In this document: positions 48,577-60,800 of the stretch, piece by piece
How the letters are laid out: the number at the start of each line of letters is the position of its first letter
Numbering within the stretch: the first letter of the stretch is position 1
Source of the DNA: Axinella damicornis
Taxonomy: Eukaryota > Porifera > Demospongiae > Axinellida > Axinellidae
DNA: 64,000 nucleotides
Direction: 5' to 3'
Assembly: GCA_963931865.1 (NCBI GenBank)
Contig: OZ007508.1
Span: forward strand, 2,532,324-2,596,323
Translations under genes and position numbers: made by a program
The notes under the pieces: model-generated
Databases searched by the model: none
Told to the model about the DNA's origin: nothing
What the model saw: only the letters and a program-made list of their open reading frames with translations

Positions 48577-50044
48577 TATCTTCGGTTCTGTTTAAGCTGT
48601 GAACACCGAACAAAGACCAGCAGAGAGAGAGATCCAGGAACTACCCCCAGCATAGGACATAGGCTGCAATTGCTATAAGTGTTCAAAAGCTTGAAACTGT
48701 AAAAACGGTGTGTGTATAACGCGATAATTTCACACCATAATATGAAGTACCGCCATACTGTAGAACGACGGTAGAATGAAAATAGAGCGTGAACTTTTTT
48801 CTGACCACTACTGCCACGTGTGACTAAGTTATGAAGGTTGTTTGTGACTAGTCTATTCATGCCTGCCGAACATCCTCTTCTGTTAGTCACACACACACAC
48901 ACTTAAAATCTTAATGTATTGATTGATGTAATGTTGCTAAATATAGATTCCGTGGCGTGCAATTGGCTGAAACTTGTGCTGTTTAACAGAACACTCATGC
49001 CCTAGTGCGGAAACTATGCCAACAGTATTTTGTGCCTTGTGATCTCACCTCTGCCCTTGAATGCTTCTGTGTTCTGAGACGTTGGCATGGGCTCACTCAA
49101 AGTGGACGTCCAGTCATGTAGCAGCCATAGAAACGGTATATTGCTATGGTAATTGATGGTCTAGAATGCTCAGTAGTTCCTTACTTGGTGGCAGATGTAC
49201 ACAATGAACTCCTGGACCTTAGCAGGGATGGCAGTTCAACTTTGAACCCTAGGTGGAGGTGTGTGTCTCCGATAGAGTACCATGTTGTTGAATATTGGAC
49301 CCTCCAAGGCAGTTGAACTTTGAACTCTAGCTGGAATCTGGAGTTTGCCTCCTTCCTAGGCCATTTTCACCTTTGATCGCTTGCAGTTTCCAAATATGGA
49401 GGGGGAAGGCCTGGGAGGTCTGGTCACGTGCAATGATGTCAGATTGTCAGATGGTTGCATACAGGTGGGCGGTGTCTTGCCATAATATTTGCGTCGACCC
49501 ATCCATGGTGTCATGAATGACGAGCGTGCCTTTTGAACACTCTGGCCTCCATCTCTCAGACTGACTTTACAAGAAAGGGCTTTGAGATTCTTTGTGTCTA
49601 CCATCTGTCTACCTGACGTCACTGCATGCACATGACCATGTATCTCCCAAGCGTCCCCCCTATATACTTGCATACTACAAAGTGATCAAAGATTGGTGAT
49701 AGGAATGGCCTGGGAATGAGGCTATCACGGAGATGCTATTGGTTATTAATCACGCACTAAGTCACATGACCTGAGTAAACCAATCAGATGCCAGCTTTGT
49801 GAACCACTCCAGTACTGTAGTGGAATGTCACACGTTTGTGTACTTCTCAGATGTGTTGCTAGGATACAGCACCATTCTGTCAATCTGATATCTATTTGTC
49901 CTGTTGCTAGGTAACACTTTGGAATGTTTCTTAAGTGGGTATGTACAGTATAGAGATGACGGTTTGGCAAAATGGCTGACATGCCAAAAGGATGAGAGGC
50001 TGGGTTGATCGAATGTCAACCAAACTTTAAATTACCATTTTCTT
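48577..50044. other. Gene-free spacer
   Basis: A CA microsatellite lies at about 48890-48902. Otherwise only unremarkable sequence with overlapping short open frames. Confidence 0.45.
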
Positions 50045-50642
50045 CGAGGGGCAACCGCACTCCTGGTAGCCGCGGTTAAATGGTAGCACAAGCTAAGTGT
50101 GACAGTTCGTTCCAATTATCACACATCACATGAGTACCATGATAGCTATATACAAGGAAGATCAGAAATGATTTAGAGTGCTCTCAAGTACCATTCATAA
50201 AGTAGCCGCGCTGCAACCTGCCGTATCGCGTAGCGCAAGATAAGTATTGCAATTCGTTCCAATTAACGCACATGCAACCACGCTCAGTCGATCGCGAGCA
50301 ATGGCGACCAAAAGGAAGACAAGACATTATTACAGCACTCACAACTTAGCCAGCACGGTGGGTTTCGGCATGTAAGCGTCAGTGAACGACAGCGATCACG
50401 GCTGTGTGGTCAGAATCTTTGTGGGGCCTTCGTAAGACTGTACTGGCAACCAACGTCGAAGAGAGCGATCAACAATGGCGGCCGACGGCACAACAAAATC
50501 GCTTATATCTCCACCACCAAGGTGAGTTTTAGCACCAAAATTGTACGGTTGGGACAGTGCATGATAGCGATCATGAAGGTGTAGTCAGAATCTTCGTACG
50601 CCATTCCTATGACTCGAACGAGTTATTTACATTAATTATATA
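50045..50642 (+). mobile_element. Composite repeat copy B (3' end missing)
   Basis: It starts cgaggggcaaccgcactcct and contains the extra module (ggttaaatggtagcacaagc ... agtgctctcaagtacc) before the two half-units. It lacks the tacgcggcac...gtgtaat end and abuts copy C directly. Confidence 0.8.
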
Positions 50643-51110
50643 CGAGGGGCAACCGCACTCCTGGTAGCCGTTGCAACGCCGGCTGCGACTCGCCGTAGCG
50701 AAAGCATCGCAGTTAGTTCCAATTAACGCACATGCCACGTGGCACCCACGCTCAGTCGATCGCGAGCAATGGCGACCAAAAGGAAGACAAGACATTATTA
50801 CAGCACTCGCAACCTCCCCAGCACGGTGAGTTTCGGCATGTAAGCGTCAGTGAACGACAGCGATCACGGCCGTGTGGTCAGAATCTTCGTGTGCCTTTCC
50901 TAAGAACGATACTGCCACCGGAAGTCGGAGAGAGCGCTCGAGCAATGGCGGCCACGGCGAGACAAAAGCGCTCATATCTCCACCACCAAGGTGAGTTTCA
51001 GCACGATTATTTTGATTTTGTGTCACTGCATCATAGCGATCACGACGGTGTAGTCAGAATCTTTGTAGGCCATTCGGAAATAGTCAAACATTTATTAATT
51101 GTTTAGATTA
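50643..51110 (+). mobile_element. Composite repeat copy C
   Basis: A short form without the extra module. Both half-units are present: ATGGCG at about 50769 and 50946, each followed by a GTGAGTTT. A 124-codon frame (50732-51106) runs through both halves. The 3' terminus is missing. Confidence 0.8.
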
Positions 51111-51747
51111 CGAGGGGCAACCGCACTCCTGGTAGCCACGGTTAAATGGTAGCACAAGCTAAGTGTGTCAGTTCATTCCAATTATCACACATCATGTGAG
51201 TACCATAATAGCTATATACAGGGATGATCAGAAATAATTATTTAGAGTGCTCTCGAGTACCCTTTCATAAAGTACGTGTAGCCGTGTTGCAACCCCGGTT
51301 GCGTAGCGCAGTACGTTCCAATTAACGCACATGCCACGTGGCACCCACGCTCAGTCGATCGCGAGCAATGGCGACCAAAAGGAAGACAAGACATTATTAC
51401 AGCACTCGCAACTTCCCCAGCACGGTGAGTTTTGGCATGCAAGCGTCAGTGAATGACAGCGATCACAGGCGTGTGGTCAGAATCTTCGTGTGCCTTTGCT
51501 AAGAACGGTACTGCCACCGGAAGTCGAAGAGAGCGCTCTAGTAATGGCGGCCACGGTGAGACAAAAGCGCTCATATCTCCACCACCAAGGTGAGTTTCAG
51601 CACAATTATTTTGATTTTGTGTCACTGCATCATAGCGATCATGACGGTGTAGTCAGAATCTTTGTAGGCCATTCGGAAATAGTCCAACGTTTATTAATTA
51701 TTTACATTTCATTACGCGGCACAATTTTCTCTATACCAGGAGTGTAA
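51111..51747 (+). mobile_element. Composite repeat copy D (complete)
   Basis: A long form with the extra module, both half-units and the 3' end tataccaggagtgtaa. It abuts copy E directly. Confidence 0.8.
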
Positions 51748-52467
51748 CGAGGGGCAACCGCACTCCTGGTTAGCCGCGGTTAAACGGTAGCTCAAGCTAA
51801 GTGTGTCAGTTCGTTCTAATTATCACACATCATGTGAGTACCATGATGGCTATACACAGGGATGATCAGAAATAATTATTTAGAGTGCTCTCAAGTACCC
51901 TTTCATAAAGTACGTGTAGCCGTGTTGCAACCCCGGTTGCGTAGCGCAGTACGTTCCAATTAACGCACATGCCACGTGGCACCCACGCTCAGTCGATCGC
52001 GAGCAATGGCGACCAAAAGGAAGACAAGACATTATTACAGCACTCGCAACTTCCCCAGCACGGTGAGTTTGGCATGCAAGCGTCAGTGAACGACAGCGAT
52101 CACGGGCGTGTGGTCAGAATCTTTGTGTGGCTTTCCTAAGAACGGTACTGCCACCGGAAGTCGAAGAGAGCGCTCGAGTAATGGTGGCCACGGCGAGACA
52201 AAAGCGCTCATATCTCCCCCACCAAGGTGAGTTTCAGCACAATTATTTTGATTTTGTGTCACTGCATCATAGCGATCACGACGGTGTAGTCAGAATCTTT
52301 GTAGGCCATTCGGAAATAGTCAAACGTTTATTAATTAATTAATTAATTACATTACGCGGCACAATTTTTCCTATACCAGGAGTGTAATTTACATTACGCG
52401 GCACAATTTTCTCTATACCAGGAGTGTAATTACGCGGCACAATTTTTCCTATACCAGGAGTGTAATT
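51748..52467 (+). mobile_element. Composite repeat copy E with triplicated 3' end
   Basis: A long form almost identical to D. The terminal segment tacgcggcacaattttt...accaggagtgtaat is present three times in a row (52353-52467), preceded by a ttaa microsatellite. Confidence 0.8.
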
Positions 52468-53095
52468 TGTACTGTTCTCATGAAGCTATTGATAGTGAAT
52501 GATTACCTAATAAACACAAGAAGTAGTACAAGCCAGCAAGACAAAGGGAAATCTAATTAGAATGATTGGCCAATTAATGGGAAGTTAGGGAAGTAAACAT
52601 GATGTAGTGAGAGCCCATGCGTATAAACGGTACTTGTATCTGTTGTTATGAGAGCACTGTCAGCTGTCTATGTATGCAGCCGTTAGTGCTGCTGTGTGCA
52701 GTGTGTATAACACGTGTGTATGCAAATGTACTTCAGCCTCAGTTCCTGTGTGTTACTTGAGTTTGATTTATCTGTAGTCCAAGATTCATACATAACTCAC
52801 TGTGTGTTCTGTACTTTTCAATGGCTACAGAAGTTTCAAGCAGGTTTGCCCCACAATGTCCTCTGATCATTCCAGTAGTATTGTAGTTGCATCCCATGTG
52901 TCCTTACAGGCATGGTGCCAAGCCATGCCTGGTACCAAGACCCACTCACATGGCTTGGGGTTAAGTGAATCTGTATGTGTTCCTGAGACAACTATGTGTT
53001 GCTTGGTTACTGTGCCAGTTAAAGGCCAGGTGTTAGCTAATAGGGAAATCTCACTGTGGGAATCAGCTTTGTTTAGTGTTGGGTTGTGCCTTTGG
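52468..53095. other. Gene-free spacer
   Basis: No supported gene. An open frame at 52802-53128 lacks motifs and runs into the SINE-like unit. Confidence 0.45.
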
Positions 53096-53345
53096 GGATG
53101 TTTGGTGGCCAAATGGATAAAGAGATAGACTGTGGACGTGTACTTCCCAGGTTCAAACCCCTCCAAAAGACACGACGGAAATTACCCCTTCTGCTCGGTT
53201 TTGGTAAAGGGCTGAGTGCACCTGTAGAGAAAGAAACACCCCTGTTGCCTAGTGGGGGACATTAAGCCATCAGTCCAGGGGGCCTGGGTTCTTCTCCAAG
53301 ATCTAGAGCCACTATTGTGGTAAACCCCTCAGAGGTACTGTAGAT
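53096..53345 (+). mobile_element. tRNA-derived SINE-like element
   Basis: TGGCCAAATGG at 53106-53116 fits an A box and GGTTCAAACCC at 53150-53160 a B box, 33 bp apart. The body, with cttctgctcggttttggtaa, is not a tRNA. The 3' end is estimated. Confidence 0.5.
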
Positions 53346-53529
53346 TTCAATTCCTTCCAAACACTGCGTAATATGACTGTATGCGTAATGATTAATGTGT
53401 AATGCGTACGTGGATCAACGGAGTAGCCAGTGATATCTTGAACTAGGAATGAGATATGAAGCTGGGATTTGCACCATTGTGATCGTCATGAAAAGAACCT
53501 TCAGCTGATGTCCTAAAACTGACTTTTAA

Positions 53530-54033
53530 CGAGGGGCAACCGCACTCCTGGTAGCCGTTGCAACGCCGCGGTTGCCTCGCCGTAGCGAAGCTAATTATTG
53601 CAATTCGTTCCAATTAACGCACATGCCACGTGGCTCAGTCGATCGCGAGCAATGGCGACCAAAAGGAAGACAAGACAGCACTCACAACTTAGCCAGCACC
53701 GTGAGTTTTGGCATGTAAGCGTCAGTGAACGACAGCGATCATGGCCGTGTGGTCAGAATGTTCGTGTGCCTTTCCTAAGAACGGTACTGCCACCGGAAGT
53801 CGATGGAGCGCTCGAGCAATGGCGGCCAACGGCGAGACAAAAGCGCTCATATCTCCACCACCAAGGTGAATTTCAGCACCAAAATTGTACGGTGAGGACA
53901 GTGCATGATAGCGATCACGACGGTGTAGTCAGAATCTTTGCAGGCCATTCGTAAGTAGTCAAACGTTAATTATTTAGTTTAGGTTAGATTATTTATTTAC
54001 GCGGCACAATTTTTCCCCTACCAGGAGTGTAAT
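53530..54033 (+). mobile_element. Composite repeat copy F (complete, short form)
   Basis: It has the 5' end cgaggggcaaccgcactcct, two half-units and the 3' end cctaccaggagtgtaat. A frame of 118 codons (53598-53954) spans both halves, resembling that of copy C. Confidence 0.8.
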
Positions 54034-54868
54034 ATTGGTCACATTTTTTGCCAAAATCGCACTCGACCATGGTTTTTCATTATTTTGGGTCAAAATTCAA
54101 CCTACAACAAAATGGACATCGTTTGAAAGCTCCATTCATGCTGATCACAATGGTGCAAATCCCAGCTTCGTATCTCATTCCTAGCCCAAGATACCTAGCA
54201 TAGTACTTAGCTCAAACTTTTAGCCTCAGTTGCACCATTGTAATCAGCATGAATGGACAAAAGAAGAGCTATCATACTTGGTAGCCATCATTCCTGTCTG
54301 TTAACTGCCCCTCCAACATTAAACAATACATAGTTTTTGCGGAGTGGGTCCCGTTTTATAAATGAGATGATGGTCTTCAAGGCAGAAGTTGTGTACAAGT
54401 TCTGTACTGTGGTGCTTCACTCAAGATGGAATCTTCTGCTAAGTGGCTCGTAGTAAACAAGTATTGAATTGCTACCAGCTATATGATCACTGGCAGCTGT
54501 GCACTAATCCAGTTTCCTTGAACTCATTAGTCCTGTGCATGGGCCCCCATTGTGTGTGTGTGTTTCAAGTTCCTCTTTCAATTCTCTGTATATAGTCTAA
54601 ACTCGTCTTTAACAGAATTAGCTACAAGTTCTGTGAAACTCCCTAACCCCCACTTAGTTGATCACATGGTTATCACAAGTACACAAACTCCAGGTAGGGA
54701 AATGGCCCACTATTATTATGTAATGACATCTATATGTAGGATGGCATGCTGTGTAGAAGCAGTAAGCGAGCTGGAAGACCTCTCTTTTCACTATGCAATT
54801 AGAGTGATAATGCTGCTTGTAATTCTCCAGTTTCCCACACTATGCAACTCACTATTCCTCGTTACCTG
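54034..54868. other. Gene-free spacer
   Basis: gctgggatttgcaccattgt (near 53462) has an inverted counterpart here (acaatggtgcaaatcccagc near 54149), as if flanking sequence around copy F was duplicated in inverse. No gene is seen. Confidence 0.45.
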
Positions 54869-55235
54869 TCCCACGCCCAGCTTTTCATAGCTTGCAGTAC
54901 GATAAAGCGGGGAGGGCCTGGTACGTTTTCTCACGTGAGCATGACATAATCGACAAACGGCAAAATTTTCAGATCGAGGACGCTACGTTTTGCGTGTTAT
55001 TCAACTATCTACACGTTCAACGCTCGGTGAGTATGACAGTCGCCCCCCACTAGCTAGGTGCGTGTGGTATATTACCTGGTACCTTCGCTCTTCTTGCTGT
55101 TCTGAGACCCATGTCTTGCTGTTCATGAGACCACGTTCATTTAGGTCTTCTACCCTTGACATCACTCACGTGAGGAAATGTACCAGGCCCTCCCTGCTTT
55201 ATCGTACTGCAAGCTACGAAAAGATGGGTGTGGGA
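54869..55235. mobile_element. Foldback element upstream of the FRS2-like gene
   Basis: The arms agcttgcagtacgataaagc and gctttatcgtactgcaagct, plus gagggcctggtacgttttct against its complement, bracket a CpG-containing loop. The loop holds a fair donor (acgctcg|gtgagt at 55026), so it might supply a first exon to the next gene. Confidence 0.7.
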
Positions 55236-55606
55236 CTGGGAACGAGGGTAATTCAAGGTGATATTCCTGGACCACATTGTGTTAGTGCAAATTATGTCAG
55301 CACTAAGTGTGTCACCATAGTGACCTTGATTGAGGTTGCCATGGTAATTTACTATAAGCCAACCTTGATAATATCCTAATCAAATTTGGCTGTTGCCATA
55401 ACAATCATGTTATAAAAACTGCAATAAGTGTCAATTTCAACTCATTTTGTTATAGAACCCATTGGCCTTACTACCAAAAATACCAATTACATCATAATGA
55501 CATCATTTGTTATAGAGGCCATTGTAAATGCTGCCTATTCCCCAACTACTTGTTCTCTTTCTATTCAGATCTGCGAACTACATGAATTCAGAGAGTAGAC
55601 ATCATC

Positions 55607-57135
55607 ATGGGGAGTTGTATCAGTGACCAGAAGTTACCGGAGAATATGTTCAAGGTGATCAATATCAATGACGATAAACGGTACGTCCAGAAAGGCATCA
55701 TGGAAGTGACTGCGGCAGATTTGATATACACAGACAGCAGAACTAGGGAGCAATGGCAGTGGCCGCTGAAATTTTTGAGAAAGTACGGGTGTGATGGAAA
55801 TGTATTTTCATTTGAGGCTGGGCGAAAGTGTCCGGGGGGTGAAGGTCTCTATGCCTTCTCAACGCAAGGTGCATCCACACTCTTTGCAATGGTGGCCAGG
55901 AACATCAACCAGGGAAACCTTCAGCCCCCCGGGGAGATGTCTCCGCTTCCGTCAGAAGTCCCACAACCCGATACTAACACATTGAACTTTCCAAGACGGT
56001 CGAATGTGAGCTCGCCAACTCACCAATCGCCGCAGGAACAGTCGCCAGGTGAACAGCCCAACTACCAGAACATGGTACCCCTGCAGATTGTAATCAGGAC
56101 TCTGGTGCCCCAAAGTCAGACAGCCCTCCCTCCGGCTCCATGGAGCCTAAGAAGTTCCAATATCAGGAAGTAGTATTTGACAAGCCCCCGGAGGACCATC
56201 CTGTACCCCTGCCTATACCCGACACCCACCACATGTCATACACACGCATCGACTTTGAAAAAACTGATAAATACAATAAGGAGAGACAGAATGGGATTTT
56301 ACCTGTTGTCCATTCTAGTAGACCGCGTGTGAGTACCAGTAGTATCACCAGTGGAGGAGGAGGAGGTAGAGGAAGGCCTCGGATGAACACCGTCCCCACA
56401 GGTGGTAGCCATCGCTCTCTCTCAGACAGTAGCGCCAGCAGCCAAAGCTCACTGACAGAGAGTAGTCGCGATGTTTTGCGGAGTCCACGGGCCAATGGCA
56501 TCATCCCTGGACCTGCCACCTCCACCCCTGAGCAGTGCAGTGGTACCATGTACCAGAACGTAACGGTAGGACCAAAAGGTCCCATGATACCCCCACAGCC
56601 AAACTACCAGAACTTGAATGTGGGATGCGGGGATGTCAAGCAGTTGACGTCTACTCCTGTACCCCAACCACAGCCAAACTATGCGAATGTCACACCCAAC
56701 ACCTCCGCTATTTCCCCAACTGTGCAAGGAGATCCAATGGCCCACTATGCAGACCTTGATCTGAGCAGTAGGAATCGGAACACCTCAGTTTCCTGTGTCC
56801 CGGAACCCCACCAACCATCATATATGCAGCTGGAATTTTCCAAGGATGTTTCGCAGCAATCAGCACTTTCTAGTGGTAATAGATCACCAGACGCAACTCC
56901 AGTTATGATTGGGCAAGAAACAATTGCTAGTGGGAATGGTATACCTAGACCTGCAGATGCTACACCTAAGCTTGCAGACGCTACAATGGTTAACTACGAT
57001 GTGTTGAATTTTAGCGCCATGGAGGCTCTATCAGAGCTGCACCGACAAAGAGAGCAGGAGACCCTGGAGAAGAAGAAGAGTGAACAGCAACACGAGAGAG
57101 AAAGGGCAAACACGCACAGTCGGAAGCGCAAGTAG
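55607..57135 (+). CDS. FRS2: FRS2-like FGF-receptor adaptor, with frameshift in this sequence
   Basis: This is a membrane-anchored docking protein that links FGF receptors to Grb2/SHP2. MGSCIS is a myristoylation signal with a nearby cysteine. A PTB domain follows at about residues 14-105, with FKVININDD, YGCDGNVFSFEAGRKC and LYAFSTQ matching FRS2/3. The tail has repeated tyrosine motifs: NYQN (three times), NYAN, HYADL, SYMQL, NYDVL. YxN is the Grb2 SH2-binding form. The coding region is one exon, with a good acceptor (ctattcag) about 38 bp before the ATG. The first frame stops at 56173. The tail continues in another frame from the four-C run at 56078-56081, where one missing base would explain the shift. 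Over both frames the length is about 509 codons, against 508 aa in human FRS2. The clean reading on both sides suggests a sequencing error more than decay. Confidence 0.9.
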
Positions 57136-57843
57136 ACGCACTGTTGATGGCTCATTGTTTGGTGCTTGTTGGAGTCTTGTCCAAGTACATATTTTTTTTG
57201 TTCATCTGCTTTTCACCAGTCACCTGATTCTCCACCCCTCACAGTGGTAGCTCTCAATGCCTCCTCCGAAAATCATCCATCTCCACATTCAGCATTAACT
57301 GTAACTTTTATTTTTAGCTGTAATGGAACATCTGCGCCGTTGACATAATGATTAGTGTGTTCTTGTTTTTTAAATTTGTGTGTTTTGTGTTTTTGAAAAT
57401 CGATCGTCTGTTGTGCATTGTGTGCTCGCTGTGACTGTACAAGCAGGAAAAATATTTGACGCTATACCCACACCCACTCGTTGGAGTGCATGGTCATCAG
57501 TTGTCAAAATAGGTGTGTAATTACCCCATCACTGGAATTTGAGTTGAAGCACAAAAGCAATTTGTGGAGAAGCCTTCATTGTGAGATGTGGCATGTATAG
57601 TCAGTAAACTAAGTTGCAAGGTAATTGGTCCTTTGAAAGGTACGGGTCAGCCCATTAATTTAGTGTATAGTTAGCTACATGCACGATCGAGGCACGATAT
57701 ACCGTAGTAGACGTTCCGGAACTTTACTAATACATTCCAACAGCTAGTTGCTAGACAGGAGGAGCAGCTGTAGAAGTCTATGGGCATATGGCATGCATAA
57801 TGTAAGCTCATCAGTAAGTATATAGCGCAGGCATCAATTTATC
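57136..57843. other. FRS2-like 3' region and intergenic spacer
   Basis: No gene is seen. T-rich sequence after the stop suits a 3' UTR, and the right part would contain the promoter of the TMTC gene. Confidence 0.5.
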
Positions 57844-60800
57844 ATGGATGCTCAGCTGACAGTGCGGGATGCAGGTGTTCTATGTGCTCTGGTTGCAGTC
57901 TTGCTGTATTTGAACACTCTGGACTGTGGATTCTGTTTCGATGATAGTTCAGTGGTCCTAGATAACCAGGATCTCCGTCCAAATGTCTCCTGGACCAACC
58001 TGCTCTGGAATGACTTCTGGGGAACCCCCATGAGCAGCAATTACAGCCACAAGTCCTACAGGCCTCTGACTGTGGCCACATTCAGGCTGAACTACCTGCT
58101 GCATGAACTGCAGCCCATGGGGTACCATTTGGTGAATGTGCTCTTACACAGTGCAGTGTGCTACCTGTATGTGCAGCTGTGTGGTGTGGTTTTCAGTGCA
58201 GTGTGGCCAGCACTGATAGCCGGGCTGCTGTTTGCTGTGCACCCCATACACACTGAGGCTGTAAGTACTCTGGTATAGCCTCCTTCCCAGGCCTCCACGC
58301 CCAGCATTTAATTGTCGCTTGCATGCAGTACAGTTAACAAAAAAGGTAGGCGTGGAGGCCTGGGAATGCATAATTCTCCTACCTGTATCATGTGAGGGTA
58401 AGGGCTAACTTAGGTCAGGGCAGGCTATGTTTCAGAAACGTTTCATGAAACGCTGCGGGGCGGCGTACAGGTGGTACCTCATCCCCAGTTGCTAGAACGA
58501 GGCTATGTCAGTATACATTCTAGCCTTGTTCCCAGGAGCTCACTCTTCTCCCCAATTACCGAGCGCCTGGGAACTAGGCTATATACATTCATGTCTTTCT
58601 CTGGTGAATGTACTTAGACCTTCTCGTGGACAGGTTGCTGGTTTGGTTGGCCGGGCCGAGACCTTGTCTGCTGTCTTCTTCCTCCTGTCCCTCCTCTGCT
58701 ACCGGAAGGCCATTCTGAATGAGATGTCAGGTGAGGCTAGCCTGACGTCAGTATGCTGAGGATGTGCTTGTAATTTACTTAGGACACATGTACGTATGTA
58801 GTTACAGTTCACATGACTGGCTGACAAGGATCTTTGTTATTACGATGCCCTTACTATGACTTCTGGTCAAGATTAATATAATGTAAGGGATCTGTTTGAA
58901 ATTCATGTGGGATCTGTGTGGACATTTTAGTCTGTTGCTTAGCAACCAACATTTAATAATTCAAGGGAATGCAGGTGTGGCAATGGCAGCAGACAATGAA
59001 TTGGTTGCAGGAACAGCATTCAGGCCCGTGCCCATATGGGGATTGGAACTGGTACGAGATTCCTTAGCCTCGTTCCCAGTACCGGGCACCTGGCAATAGT
59101 CTCGCGGGCCAGCCTCTCACCACATCAACTATGGCGGCCAGCCTCTCACCACAGAGTGAGAGGCTGGCCTGCGAGACTATGGAAACGAAATTCCTCTACT
59201 GATATCACTAACAAATTAGATGAGACAGGTCTCGTGCAGAGTGAATGCAAAACTCGTTTTGTAGAAGATTCAGCGGTTCGCTGAGAGGGATCACTCTTAG
59301 CTCAGTATGTAATTAGCAACAGTAGACTTTGAAGTAAACTTAGTAAAGCCAAATGGTGTCCATAACTTCCAGGTGCCAAGTATCTGTGCTGGAGCCTCGT
59401 GCTCTGTCTGTGTTCTGTGCTCAGCAAGGAGCAGGGATTTACCGCCATTGCTGTATGTGTCATGTACGAGTTCTTTGTCGTCCATAAGGTAGGTGGTTGT
59501 AAGTGATGTTTTCCCTTCGAATGTGATGTTGTCCTGTTGTAAGTGATGTTGTCCCGTTGTAAGTGATGTTGTCCAGTTGTAAGTGATGCTGTCCCTTTGA
59601 AAGTGAAGTTGTCCCATTGTAAGTGATGTTGTCCCGTTGTAAGTGATGTTGTCCCGTTTGTAAAAGTGATGTTGTCCCGTAGTTCAGAGGAGGGTTTAAT
59701 ATCTATACTCCTTACCACAGTTGGACCAATTGGAGGTTTCTATACAGCCTCTGACTTTTGCATGGGAAGTGGTATGAGAGTAACCTCACTCCCCGGCCCC
59801 TCCTAGCTTTCCTTCACTTGCAGTACAGTGTACACTTTTCCGTACTGCAAGCAACGAAATGCTGGAGGGGGGGGGGGGGGGGGGGGGGGGGGAACGAGGC
59901 TAGTATGAGAGGTAACTGACTGTGCATGTGTCCCTGATTCCCTGTACATTAATACTGTTCTATTCTTGCCCACAGAATGACCTTAGAAGCTCTCTCATCT
60001 TGCTTAAACATTTTCTGCAAGGCTCCAAAATCCAACAGCTTCCTTCGTGGTTCACACTCTTCTTGAAACGCCTGGTCTTTCTGGCTGCATTTGCAGCTGT
60101 CTTCATAGCACTGAGGCTTTATCTGATGAAATCTGCACCCAAATTTCAAGAGTATGTTACAAAAGTCATGTTGTAGATAATCATACTGCATGTGGCAGAA
60201 TGGGACTTAATTGGCACTGTTCATATGCATGCATGTCCACTCACTTATACATGCAGGATAGACAATGAAGCTTTATCCCTCTCTTCACCCTATCGTCAGC
60301 TGCAATGGATGTATCTCTCTTTTGTCAACTTCTGGCTTTTGTTGAACCCAAGCGTGCTTTGCCACGACTACCGTATGGGTGCCATTCCTCCCATAACATC
60401 ACTTTGGGACACACGCAACCTGCTGACTCTTGTCACATTCGGCACCATAGCAACTCTGGGATTGTGGAGTATCCAGGCACATGACTATCAGAAGAGCGAA
60501 GCAGGCAAGTTGAAAGGCAACCACAAGGCGGCCGTCTTTGGACTTTCCCTGATGGTGTTTCCGTACATCCCAGCGTCTAACCTCTTCTTCACCGTCGGGT
60601 TTGTTGTTGCTGAGAGAGTCCTCTACCTCCCCAGCATGGGGTTCTGTCTGCTCACCGGTTATGGGATCTACCACATGTTGAAATCAAAACGACAACTATT
60701 TAGTTCTGCAGCAAAATTTGGGCTCTTACTTTTGCTGGTAATGCATTCGTCGAAAACACTGCAGAGAAACCGCGACTGGCACTCGAAACTGTCTCTGTAT

